From positions 1-51,946 of the forward strand of contig JAKABX010000003.1 of the NCBI GenBank assembly GCA_021796545.1: DNA of 51,946 nt, read 5' to 3'. A program made the position numbers and the translations under genes. Positions 8,482-16,935 of the stretch are shown here, in pieces. The notes beneath the pieces were generated by a model. That model ran no database searches and was not told the DNA's origin. It saw only the letters and a program-made list of their open reading frames with translations. This DNA comes from Actinomycetes bacterium. GTDB lineage: Bacteria > Actinomycetota > Acidimicrobiia > Acidimicrobiales > Bog-793. Within the stretch, counting starts at the first letter, position 1; every line of letters starts with the position of its first letter.

Positions 8482-9371
8482 GCCTCGGGGGCCTCATCGC
8501 GCCCGGCTTCTTCTCGAACGGGCCGGTGCGCGCGGCGCTGCTCACGGGCGGCGTCGTGGCGGTCGTCACGGCGGTCGTCGGCATCTTCACCGTGCTGCGC
8601 CGCCAGTCCTTCGCCGGCCACACCCTGGGGGAGGTCGGTACGACCGGCGGCTCCGCCGCGTTCCTCGCCGGTGTCAACCCGCTGTGGGGCTTCGTCGCGA
8701 TCGCGCTCGTCGCTGCGGGCGCGATCGAGCTCGTCGGCGTGCGCCGTCCCCGACAGCGCGACCTCGCGGCGGGGCTGGTTCTCGGAGCCGGGCTCGGGCT
8801 CGCTGCGCTCTTCCTGTACCTCGGCTCGGTCACCTCGCCGGCAAGCGGTGGCGCATCGACCTCCATCCTGTTCGGCTCCATCTTCATCATCGGGCCCTCG
8901 ATGGTGTCGAGCATCGTGGCCTTGAGCGCCGGCGCGCTCGCCCTGATCGCGCTCTGCGGCCGGCGCATGCTTCTCGTGTCGCTCCACCCCGATCTCGCGG
9001 CGAGCCGCGGTGTGCGCCTGCGGCTCGTGGGCGCGATCTACCTCCTCGCGCTCGCGATCGCGGTCTCACTCGCCGCCGAAACCATCGGCGCGGTGCTCGC
9101 GACGGCGCTGCTCGTCGGGCCGCCGGCGACGGCGCTGCGCCTCACGCGCCGCCCGGGCCGCGCGCTCGTCGCCGCAAGCCTCGTCGGGGTTGCGGCGGTC
9201 TGGCTCGGCATCCTCCTCTCCTACGACAGCTACACCTGGCCCCCCGCGGGCCGCACCTGGCCGGTGAGCTTCTTTGTCGTCGCCCTCGTCCTCGTCTTCT
9301 ACCTCGCCGCGCAACTGCCCGTAAGACGCCTGCGGGCGCGGCCACGGGCCCGCGCTCGGGGGGAGGTGTAG
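8478..9371 (+). CDS. znuB: Zinc/manganese ABC transporter permease, first of two
   Basis: A 297-residue membrane subunit of the ABC-3 family with about eight hydrophobic segments. TVLRRQSFAGHTLGEVGTTGG is the family's characteristic early loop, and ISLAAETIGAVLATALLVGPPATA-like sequence occurs in the second half. The GTG start at 8478 overlaps the ATPase stop. It is followed directly by a second, different permease gene, so the channel may be a heterodimer as in Tro/Mnt-type transporters. Confidence 0.85.
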   Translation: MSLGGLIAPGFFSNGPVRAALLTGGVVAVVTAVVGIFTVLRRQSFAGHTLGEVGTTGGSAAFLAGVNPLWGFVAIALVAAGAIELVGVRRPRQRDLAAGLVLGAGLGLAALFLYLGSVTSPASGGASTSILFGSIFIIGPSMVSSIVALSAGALALIALCGRRMLLVSLHPDLAASRGVRLRLVGAIYLLALAIAVSLAAETIGAVLATALLVGPPATALRLTRRPGRALVAASLVGVAAVWLGILLSYDSYTWPPAGRTWPVSFFVVALVLVFYLAAQLPVRRLRARPRARARGEV

Positions 9372-9373
9372 CG

Positions 9374-10183
9374 GTGTTCAGTGGCTTCATGCTCAACACC
9401 TGGGTCGCGGCGACCCTGGTCGCCGTCGTCGCCGGCGCGGTCGGCCTGTTCGTCGCGCTGCGCGGCTCGTCCTTCGTCGCGCACGCGGTCCCCCACGGGG
9501 CTTTCGGCGGCGCGGCGGGGGCGGCATTGCTCGGCTGGAACCCCGTTCTCGGCCTCGGCATCTTCGCCGCGGGCGGCGCGCTCTCGATGGGGTGGCTCTC
9601 GCGCCGGGGCCGCCACGACGTCGGGACGGCTCTCGCACTCGTGACGATGCTCGGCACCGGTGCCCTCTTCCTCAGCTGGAGCAACGAGTACGCGTCGCAG
9701 GTCTACGCGCTGCTGTTCGGCGAGGTGCTCGGTGTCGCCCGTGGCGAGCTCTTGCCGATCGCGGGCGTCGGTGCCGCGAGCCTCGGCGTGCTCGCGCTCG
9801 TCGCCCGGCCCCTCCTCGCCACCTCGGTGCTCGCCGACGCGGCGCCGACCCGGGGGCGGGGTGCGCGACGGGTCGAGACGGCCTTCCTCCTCCTCGTCGC
9901 GCTCGCGACGACGATGAGCGTCCCGGTCGTCGGGGCGCTCTTGATGTTCAGCCTGATGGTGGCCCCGGGGGCGACCGCGCGCCTTGTCAGCGACCGACCC
10001 GGGCGTGCCGCCGCGGTCTCGGTCGCGCTTGCGCTCGGGATCGTCTGGAGCGCCGTCGCGCTCTCCTACGTGCTCAACTGGCCGGTGGGCTTCTTTGTCG
10101 GGACCCTCGGCGCCCTCGCGTACGGCGGTGGACGTCTGCTCGCCCTCCGGCGCGCCGGCGCCGGCGCGCCGGAGGGGGGCTAG
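9374..10183 (+). CDS. Zinc/manganese ABC transporter permease, second of two
   Basis: A 269-residue ABC-3 permease, distantly related to the one upstream. It shows ALRGSSFVAHAVPHGAFGGAAG, the family loop, and TTMSVPVVGALLMFSLMVAPGATA in the later membrane segments. The GTG at 9374 follows the previous stop by two bases; an ATG five codons further in (9389) is an alternative. The last codons contain a perfect 34-bp GC palindrome that may act as the operon terminator. It completes a binding protein-ATPase-permease-permease operon. Confidence 0.85.
   Translation: MFSGFMLNTWVAATLVAVVAGAVGLFVALRGSSFVAHAVPHGAFGGAAGAALLGWNPVLGLGIFAAGGALSMGWLSRRGRHDVGTALALVTMLGTGALFLSWSNEYASQVYALLFGEVLGVARGELLPIAGVGAASLGVLALVARPLLATSVLADAAPTRGRGARRVETAFLLLVALATTMSVPVVGALLMFSLMVAPGATARLVSDRPGRAAAVSVALALGIVWSAVALSYVLNWPVGFFVGTLGALAYGGGRLLALRRAGAGAPEGG
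10143..10176. repeat. Perfect 34-bp GC-only-core palindrome
   Basis: Bases 10143-10176 are identical to their own reverse complement. The stretch lies at the 3' end of the second permease gene and encodes its last residues. It could form a hairpin that ends or insulates the zinc operon before the SRAP gene. Its 15-bp core CCGGCGCGCCGGCGC recurs at 18437, 40684 and 51485. Confidence 0.6.
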
Positions 10184-10194
10184 CGTCGCTTGCG

Positions 10195-10923
10195 ATGTGC
10201 GGCCGCTTCGTGCTCGCCACCCGCCCCGAGCGCCTCGCCGAGCACTTCGGGGCGCGCCTCGCTCCGGAGGTCGAGGACGAGGTCGCGCCGAGCTGGAACG
10301 TGGCGCCGACGCGCGCCGTGCTCGCCGTCACGCTCGCGCCCGACGGCGCCCGCGAGCTCGGGGCGTTCCGCTGGGGTCTCGTGCCGAGCTTCGCCCGGGA
10401 CGAGAGCATCGGCAACCGCCTCATCAACGCGCGGGCCGAAACCCTCGCGGACAAGCCGGCGTTCCGCGTCGCGTTCCGGCGCCGCCGGGCGCTTGTCATC
10501 GCCGACGGCTTCTACGAGTGGCGGCGCGCGCCGGGCGGGGCGCGCCAGCCCTTCTACTTCTCGCGCCGCGACGGCGCCCCCCTCGCCTTCGCCGGACTCT
10601 ACGAGCTGTGGCGCCCTGACCCAGCCTCAGCGTGGCTGCGGACCTGCACGATCGTGACCACCGACGCCGGAGCCGACGTCGCGCCCGTGCACGACCGCAT
10701 GCCCGCCGTCCTCGAGGAGGCGGACCAGGCGACTTGGCTCGAGGTCCCCGCAGACGCGGTGGCCCGTCTGCGGTCGCTGCTCGTGCCGAGCCCGCCCGGC
10801 ACGCTCGTCTGCTGGCCGGTCGATCGGCGCGTCAACAGCCCGCGCAACGACGGGCCGTCGCTGCTTGTGCCGAGCCCGCCCGCCGACGCGCTCCCCGCGT
10901 TCGAGGAGCGCCCCACGGCCTGA
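10195..10923 (+). CDS. SOS response-associated peptidase (SRAP, YedK/HMCES family)
   Basis: A 242-residue SRAP protein. After removal of Met, Cys2 of MCGRF becomes the N-terminus that forms a stable thiazolidine crosslink with abasic sites in single-stranded DNA, protecting them during replication. Family markers in order are PSWNVAPT, RWGLVPSFA, NARAET, DGFYEWRR (the conserved Glu) and HDRMPAVL (the conserved His). Length is normal. The ATG at 10195 is the only start that gives Cys at position 2. It lies 11 bp after the zinc operon on the same strand but is probably a separate unit. The C-terminal region repeats LLVPSPP twice (about residues 198 and 223). Confidence 0.93.
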   Translation: MCGRFVLATRPERLAEHFGARLAPEVEDEVAPSWNVAPTRAVLAVTLAPDGARELGAFRWGLVPSFARDESIGNRLINARAETLADKPAFRVAFRRRRALVIADGFYEWRRAPGGARQPFYFSRRDGAPLAFAGLYELWRPDPASAWLRTCTIVTTDAGADVAPVHDRMPAVLEEADQATWLEVPADAVARLRSLLVPSPPGTLVCWPVDRRVNSPRNDGPSLLVPSPPADALPAFEERPTA

Positions 10924-10992
10924 GGGCCGGGGGCATTCTCGCGGCGCCGCCCCGGGCGCGGGGGGAACGGTGCCGAGCGGCTCGCGAAGGCG

Positions 10993-12681
10993 TCAGCGCG
11001 CACGGCGCTCGCCGAGGCGGCGAAGGGGCGCCGTGACCCGCCAGCTCGTCGACGCGCGCAGCTCGGCGATCTCCTGCTCGCAGCGGGCGAGCATCGCCTC
11101 GAGGCGGGCGACCCGCCCGTCGTCGTTGGACGGGTCACGTGGCGCCGCGGCGGCATCACGGGCGAGGCGCAGGGCCTCGCGGGCGTCCCAGAGAGCGGCG
11201 ACCGATCCCGCCGGCAGCAGGAGCGGCCCGGCGTCGAGCCGCTGGGCGAGGAGCCGGCGGGCGTCCTCGGTCGTCGTCTCGGGCGGCTCGCCGACGGGGC
11301 GGCGCCGCAGAGTCACGACCTCGCCCGGCGCCTCGTGGACACCGCAGAGCATCGCGACCTCGAGGAGCAGGGACTCCTCCTCGGCACCGGGCACGGCGGC
11401 GTCGACAGAGAAGCCGAGATCCGCGAAGGCCGAGCGGGGGAGCGCGTAGCTGCCCGGCGGCGAGGCGGTCTCAAAGAGGTGCTCGGCGAGCAGGAAGCGT
11501 GCCCGCCCCGTCGGGGCTGCGGGCCCCGTGACGCGCCAGGCCCCGCCCTCGGGCACCACCGGCTGGGCGAGCGCCAGAGCGCGCAGGACCGCTTCGGGGT
11601 GCTCGGCACCGAGACGGGCGAAGGTCTCGACGAAGTGCGGGTAGACAAGGCTGCGTCCGTCCAGCACCGTGAGGTGACGGCCCGTCGCCGCCGCGATGGC
11701 TGCGGCGAGGCCGCGGCCGCGATCCGCCGGCGCGTCGACCACGACCGTGCGGGCTCCGAGGTCGGGGGAGAGCGCCGCGAGCGCGTCGGCGAACGCCCCG
11801 TGCGCGCCGCGCGGTGCACAGCACACCACCTCAAAGTCCCGCGAGCGCTGCGCGTCGAGGCAGAGCAGCAGGTCGCTCGGTGGCCCGCCGGCGCCGGCGA
11901 GCAGCACCACGCTCAACGCGGGACCCCCCGCGCCGGGGGACGGGGGAGCAACGGGGGGCGCGGGGCGGTACGCGCGCACGAACTGGTTCGTGACGCTCGC
12001 CGGCGCGGCCCGGCTGCGCACCTGCGCGATCAGCGCGCGCAGCGGCGTCGGCGCCATCGTCGCCGCGTCGGGCGGGGTGTGCTGGTCGCTTTCGGCAAGG
12101 ACGAAGTCGTCGGCGCCGACCTGGAGCCAGCCGCCTTGGGCGAAGGTCGTCTCGAGGCGCGCCGGCGAGTAGAGGGAGACATGGGTCACGTCGAGCAGGC
12201 CGACCGGGGTCACGTCCCAGCGTCCGAGGAGCAGCTTCGCCGCGAGGTCGACGTGGGTCACGTTCGGGATCGAGACGACGAGGGGTGCGTCCCCGTGCGC
12301 GGCGCACAGGGTGCGCACGGTCGCGAGCAGCTGCGCGCCGACGGTGAGGTGCTCGATGACGTCGAGCGCCATCACGCCGCCGAGGGGGCGACCGCCAAGG
12401 AGCGCGCCGAGGCGCGCGCCGAGCCCTTCGGTGTCGCTCAGATCGACGACCGCCGTGGCGAATCCCCGGCCGGCGAGGTCGGCAAGGCCGTCCTGTTCGG
12501 TATCGACGCCGATGTAGGTGAAGCCGAGGTCCCGCACGGGCTCCGCGACCGCGCCGAAGCCGCAACCGAGGTCGAGAACGACCCCGGTGCGCGGGGCGCG
12601 CGTCGCCTGCTCGAGGAGCCCGACGGCGCGGCCGTAGGGGGCGTCGGGACTGTAGAGGGAGTGGTAGCGCTGGGTGTCCAT
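10993..12681 (-). CDS. Two-domain protein: SAM-dependent methyltransferase plus glycosyltransferase-like domain
   Basis: A 562-residue protein. The first 200 or so residues are a class I methyltransferase: VVLDLGCGFGAVAE is the SAM-binding loop, GVMALDVIEHL is motif IV, and DVTHVSLYSP follows, as in O-antigen-type methyltransferases. After a proline-rich linker, SVVLLAGAGGPPSDLLLCL and HLTVLDGRSLVYPHFVE resemble a degraded GT2 nucleotide-sugar-binding fold. The C-terminus ends in the segment ASTSWRVTAPLRRLGERR, which is common at the ends of polysaccharide glycosyltransferases. The ATG overlaps the upstream gene's stop by one base (TGATG), so the two are coupled. Likely role is modification of a surface glycan; substrate unknown. 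Confidence 0.75.
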   Translation of the reverse strand: MDTQRYHSLYSPDAPYGRAVGLLEQATRAPRTGVVLDLGCGFGAVAEPVRDLGFTYIGVDTEQDGLADLAGRGFATAVVDLSDTEGLGARLGALLGGRPLGGVMALDVIEHLTVGAQLLATVRTLCAAHGDAPLVVSIPNVTHVDLAAKLLLGRWDVTPVGLLDVTHVSLYSPARLETTFAQGGWLQVGADDFVLAESDQHTPPDAATMAPTPLRALIAQVRSRAAPASVTNQFVRAYRPAPPVAPPSPGAGGPALSVVLLAGAGGPPSDLLLCLDAQRSRDFEVVCCAPRGAHGAFADALAALSPDLGARTVVVDAPADRGRGLAAAIAAATGRHLTVLDGRSLVYPHFVETFARLGAEHPEAVLRALALAQPVVPEGGAWRVTGPAAPTGRARFLLAEHLFETASPPGSYALPRSAFADLGFSVDAAVPGAEEESLLLEVAMLCGVHEAPGEVVTLRRRPVGEPPETTTEDARRLLAQRLDAGPLLLPAGSVAALWDAREALRLARDAAAAPRDPSNDDGRVARLEAMLARCEQEIAELRASTSWRVTAPLRRLGERRAR

Positions 12682-14462
12682 CAGTCGGCTCCCGCTGCGA
12701 ACGGCGCGTCGACGACGTAGGGGGCATCCACGTACGCGCTGCGGTAGCCGGCCGCCGCCGCGGCGGCGACGAGGTCCGCCTCGCCGGCCGCGGCCTCGAG
12801 CACCGCGCGCCGCACGAGCGCGCAGCGCGCCGGGCCGAGCAGGCGCCCGCCCTCGGGCCAGGTGTTGTCTTCGTCGCCGGCGGCCGGCTCGGCGACGGGG
12901 AGGCGCCGCGCGAAGACGACGCCGACGTCGGGGGCGAGCGATCCGACAAGCGCCGCCGGCAGTGTCGGGCCGACCACACAGCTGCCGTCCACGAGGAGGA
13001 CGAGAGGCGCCCCGGGGCCGAGGCCGAGCAGGCCGCTGTGCGCGTCGGGGAGTGAGACGAGCTTGCCGACGTGCTCGTAGCACAGCGCCCGCACGCCGTC
13101 GCGCTGCAGGGTCGCCGCGAGCGCGTCGAGGCGCTGGGGCCCGAGAGCCGCGACGCTCGAGCGGTCCGCGATGGCAAGGTCGGTCGCTCCCGCGAGCCCT
13201 GCGCCGCGCAGCGCCCGCGCGAGGGCGCCGAGGGCGCGTCCGAGCGCGCCGGGCGGAAGTGGCGAGAGCGCGAGCTGGACGCGCAGTGCCGCTGCCGGAG
13301 CGTCGTGACCGGCGCCGAGCACATGCCCGGACCCCCCGGCGACGGGCGTCTCGGGTCCCTCGCCGGGATTCGGGTTGCCCGCGAGCCCGGCGCCGCTCAG
13401 TCGTTGGAGGAGGAGGCCCGCGTCGAGGTCGTCGGCATCGAGGAGGCCCGCCGGGTCGCGCAGGAACGACGTGCCGGGCGTGTGCTCGTCGTAGTGGATG
13501 TGCCAGCCCGCCGCGCGTTCGCCGGGGTGGAACCGGCCCTGACGCTCGCGGAAGATCTTGCGCTCGCCGTGCGCCTGTGAGCGGATCGGATAGTGGCGGA
13601 GGAGGAACTTGTAGGGGAAGACGCGCCGGTCGGCGAAGCTCGCCTCGTGCCCGCCGGTCTCGGCGATTTGGACGGGCTCGGGCTGGGGCTTCCACGCCTT
13701 CTGCTCGCAGAAGTGGCTCGCGACATCACCGAACTCGAAGTGGCGGAAGTGGGTGACGAGGTCCGCGTCAGCGGTGAAGCTGTCGTCGACCGGCAGGAAG
13801 TTCACGACGGTGTGGTCCGCGCAGTTGAAGCCGAAGCTCTCGATCGCGAACAGCGAACGGCGCAGCCCGACCCCCGGCCAGGGGCCCTCGCGCACCTCGT
13901 CCGCGTCGTGGTGGATGACCCAGTCCGCGCCGCTTTCGTGGGCGACCTCCTCGACGCGGCGGAGAAGCGCCTTCAGCTCGAAGTACGGGGTCGGACCCGC
14001 GGACGGGAAACGCTCCATCGTGCACCCGCCCTCGGCGCAGGCCGCCGCGACGATCTCGGCGGTCCCGTCGGTCGACCAGTTGTCGATGACGTGGACCCGG
14101 ATCGCGTCGGCGCGCAGCCGCTCGAGCAGGCTGCCCACGATGTCGGCCTCGTTGAAGGTCGTCACGATCGCCAGCACGTCGAAGTCCTCGGGGGGCCCCC
14201 CGGCCGCCCCCGGGTCGAAGCGGTCGAAGAGCGCGAAGCCCGGCCCCGAGAAGCGCAGCGAGAGGAGCCCCGGCTCGATCCCGTCAGGGTCGATCGGCGT
14301 GCCCACCGCCTGGTGGCGCACGAGCGCGACCACGGCATCGTCGGCGAGGCGCGCCCCCCCCTCGCCGAGAACGACCTCGGCGAGGGGGGGGCGGCCCTCC
14401 TCGGCGAGGCGGCGCCGGAGGTAGGTCGCGAACGCGTCGAGGGGCGGTGGGGGGAGCTCCAT
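12681..14462 (-). CDS. Family 2-type glycosyltransferase with an extra C-terminal domain
   Basis: A 593-residue protein with a central GT2 fold. LAIVTTFNEADIVGSLLERL, VIDNWSTDGTAEIV and WVIHHDADE (the DXD-type metal site) are visible between residues 105 and 190, followed by a distinctive FRHFEFGDVASHFCEQKAWKPQPEP segment. The C-terminal 200 residues contain APLVLLVDGSCVVGPTLPAAL and look like part of a second, degenerate glycosyltransferase fold, echoing the downstream gene. The ATG at 14462 is used because the longer open frame upstream is antisense to the YfhO-like gene. It is the first gene of a two-gene minus-strand unit. The sugar donor cannot be named. Confidence 0.78.
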   Translation of the reverse strand: MELPPPPLDAFATYLRRRLAEEGRPPLAEVVLGEGGARLADDAVVALVRHQAVGTPIDPDGIEPGLLSLRFSGPGFALFDRFDPGAAGGPPEDFDVLAIVTTFNEADIVGSLLERLRADAIRVHVIDNWSTDGTAEIVAAACAEGGCTMERFPSAGPTPYFELKALLRRVEEVAHESGADWVIHHDADEVREGPWPGVGLRRSLFAIESFGFNCADHTVVNFLPVDDSFTADADLVTHFRHFEFGDVASHFCEQKAWKPQPEPVQIAETGGHEASFADRRVFPYKFLLRHYPIRSQAHGERKIFRERQGRFHPGERAAGWHIHYDEHTPGTSFLRDPAGLLDADDLDAGLLLQRLSGAGLAGNPNPGEGPETPVAGGSGHVLGAGHDAPAAALRVQLALSPLPPGALGRALGALARALRGAGLAGATDLAIADRSSVAALGPQRLDALAATLQRDGVRALCYEHVGKLVSLPDAHSGLLGLGPGAPLVLLVDGSCVVGPTLPAALVGSLAPDVGVVFARRLPVAEPAAGDEDNTWPEGGRLLGPARCALVRRAVLEAAAGEADLVAAAAAAGYRSAYVDAPYVVDAPFAAGAD

Positions 14463-14546
14463 GGCTGGCCCGACGCTACCGGTCTCCCGCCGGGGCGCGC
14501 GGGTCCACCCGCCGGGAGGGCTCGGCTCGGTAGCCTTCCCTTCGAG

Positions 14547-16874
14547 ATGAGCGCCCGGGCCCGCCCACGCTGGCGCGCGGACGCCGCCGCATGCACCTTT
14601 CTCGTGCTCCTCGGGGGCCTGCTGCTCGCGCCGGCGCTCGTGCACGGCGCCTCGATCGGGCCGACCGACGTGATGCGCGAGCTCGGCCTCACGAGCCGGG
14701 TCGCCCCCCAGGTCCACAATCCGGTGGGCTCGGACGAGATCGAGGAGTTCATGCCCTGGCAGCTGCTCGCCTGGCAGCAGGTGCACGCCGGCCACTGGCC
14801 GATCTGGAACCCCTTCAGCCTGCTCGGGATGCCGCTCGCATTCAATGTCGAGTCCGCGCCCTTCAGCCTGCCGGTTGCTCTCTCCTACGCGTTCCCGGCC
14901 TTCCTCACCCACACGGTCGCGATCGCCGCGCGCCTGCTCATCGGCGGGACGGGGATGTACGTGCTCGGGCGCGTCATCGGCCTCGACCCGCTCGCAGCCG
15001 TGTTCGGCGCGAGCGTCTTCGAGCTCTCTGGCGCCTACACGATCTGGCTCGGCGCGTACGAGTCGGGTGTCCTCGGGTTCACCGGATACGTGCTGGCGGC
15101 CTCCGTGCTCGTCGCGCGTCAGGCGCGACGGGCACGCGCGATCGCGCTGCTCGCGGTCGCGCTGGCGCTCGCGTTCCTCGGTGGCGAGCCCCAGATCGCG
15201 CTGATCCTGGTCGGCGGTCTCGCCCTGTTCGCGGGGGTGTTCGCGCTCGCGGCGCGCCGGCATGGCCCGCCCGGGCGCGCGCGACGGATCGTCGTCGACC
15301 ACCTCCTCGGCGTCCTCGCCGGCGCGGGTCTGGTCGCACCGGTGTACCTGCCCGCCACCCAGCTCGGCCTGCTCTCGGCGCGCGCGACGAGCCCGGGGAT
15401 CTCCAACCTCCCGCTCTACGACCTCACCCACCTCATGCTTGCCGGGTACAACGGCGTCCCCACCGACGTCAACGACATCATCGGCCCGAACAACCTCTAC
15501 GTCTCGATGGTCTATGTCGGCGTGATCGCCTTGGCGCTCGGCGCGGCCGCCTTCGCCCACCGCCAACGCCGCATCGAGGTCCTCGCGGCGGCCGCGATGG
15601 CCGCGGGGCTCACCGTCGTGCTCTTCGTCCCGCTCGTGCCCGACGCCCTCGCGCACGTGCCGGTGCTGCGCGTCTTCCGCCTCGACCTCGCGACGCCGAT
15701 GCTGGACGGCGCCCTGGCGCTGCTCGCCGCGCTCGGAGCCGACGCGCTCTTGCGCGCGGACCCAGCGTGGCGCCGTTGGCCTCCGTCGCCCGACGTGGTT
15801 CTCCTCGGCGCAGCGCTCCTGTTAGCGGGCGCGCTCGCCGTGCTCGGCGCGCGGCTCGCGCTCAACGTCGACCATCTCGACGCGGCGCAGGCCGCGCTGC
15901 GCGGCCGCAGCTTCCTGTGGCCGTCGCTCTCGCTCGCCGCGCTCTTCGCCGTCGTCACCGCGCGCGCCCGGGCGCGCGGCGGGGGCACGGGCGCGCTGCG
16001 GCGCGCGCTCGCTCGGCGCGCCGGTATCGTCGTGCTGCTCGGGACCGAGTGTGCGTTCCTCCTGCTCGCCGGCCAGGGCCCGATCTCTTCGGCGCCCGCG
16101 CCCCTCCCGCGCTCGGTGGCGGTCGTGCGCCTGCAGCGTCTGGTCGGGAAAGGGCTCGTCGGCATCGGGCGCTGCGCCGAGAACGCCTTTCCCGACGCGG
16201 GCGTGCTGCCCGACGCCAATGTCGCCTACGGACTCGCGCAGCTGAGCGTCTACGACCCGATCGTGCCGGCCGCCTACTACCGGTCCTATGGCGCGGCCGC
16301 GGGCACGACGCGCGCCGTGCTGTGGCCGCACGTGTTCTGCCCGCAGATCACCTCGGCGCGCCTCGCCCGCCTCTACGGCGTCTCCGACATCCTCGAACCG
16401 CCCGGCGCGCCCGCACCGGCGGGGACGTCCTATGTGGCGACGATCCACGGCGAGCGGCTCTACTCGGTGCCGGGATCGGGACGGGCGACGCTGAGCGTCG
16501 CCGGGCGGGCGAGCGTCGTCACCGCCCGCCAGCCGGCACCGGGTACCTGGCGCATCGTCCTCGACGCGCGGCGCGCGGGCACCCTCGAGCTGCGGATCAC
16601 CGACGTCCCGGGGTGGCGCGCGACCCTGGACGGCAGGGCGCTCGCGCTCGAGAGCTTCCACCAGGTCATGCTCGCGGCGAGGGTCCCCGCGGGACGCCAC
16701 GTCGTCGTGCTCACCTACTGGCCCCGGCTCCTCAGCGTCGGTCTCGCGCTCGCCGCGCTCGCCGCGCTCGGTCTCGCCATCGGGCTTGTCGCCGAGGCGG
16801 CCCGGGCGCGGCGCACCCGGCACGTGGCGGGCGAGGGGGACTGCGCTGGCCCCGCGGCGGGCAGCGCGTCCTGA
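14547..16874 (+). CDS. YfhO-like multi-pass membrane protein
   Basis: A 775-residue integral membrane protein with a dozen or so hydrophobic segments and a C-terminal extracytoplasmic domain. The early loop FMPWQLLAWQQVHAGHWPIWNPFSLLGMPLAF is the recognisable YfhO/GT-C feature (a G.P.WNP type motif). A C-terminal piece (LELRITDVPGWRATLDG, VPAGRHVVVLTYWP) matches the beta-rich end of that family. Family members are thought to glycosylate wall polymers or lipids using lipid-linked sugars. It is divergent from the glycosyltransferase pair, with 84 bp between the starts, which suggests a shared glycan pathway. Exact substrate unknown. Confidence 0.72.
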   Translation: MSARARPRWRADAAACTFLVLLGGLLLAPALVHGASIGPTDVMRELGLTSRVAPQVHNPVGSDEIEEFMPWQLLAWQQVHAGHWPIWNPFSLLGMPLAFNVESAPFSLPVALSYAFPAFLTHTVAIAARLLIGGTGMYVLGRVIGLDPLAAVFGASVFELSGAYTIWLGAYESGVLGFTGYVLAASVLVARQARRARAIALLAVALALAFLGGEPQIALILVGGLALFAGVFALAARRHGPPGRARRIVVDHLLGVLAGAGLVAPVYLPATQLGLLSARATSPGISNLPLYDLTHLMLAGYNGVPTDVNDIIGPNNLYVSMVYVGVIALALGAAAFAHRQRRIEVLAAAAMAAGLTVVLFVPLVPDALAHVPVLRVFRLDLATPMLDGALALLAALGADALLRADPAWRRWPPSPDVVLLGAALLLAGALAVLGARLALNVDHLDAAQAALRGRSFLWPSLSLAALFAVVTARARARGGGTGALRRALARRAGIVVLLGTECAFLLLAGQGPISSAPAPLPRSVAVVRLQRLVGKGLVGIGRCAENAFPDAGVLPDANVAYGLAQLSVYDPIVPAAYYRSYGAAAGTTRAVLWPHVFCPQITSARLARLYGVSDILEPPGAPAPAGTSYVATIHGERLYSVPGSGRATLSVAGRASVVTARQPAPGTWRIVLDARRAGTLELRITDVPGWRATLDGRALALESFHQVMLAARVPAGRHVVVLTYWPRLLSVGLALAALAALGLAIGLVAEAARARRTRHVAGEGDCAGPAAGSAS

Positions 16875-16935
16875 GCGGGTCGCGCCCGTTCGCGACGGTC
16901 GCGCGTGACCCGGGCGCCGCCGGCCGGCCGGGCCG

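Noticed and set aside
14463..15656. N-terminal extension of the minus-strand GT2 gene
   Set aside because: It lies antisense to the YfhO-like gene, is Asp/Glu/Arg-rich without structure, and would skip the natural ATG at 14462.
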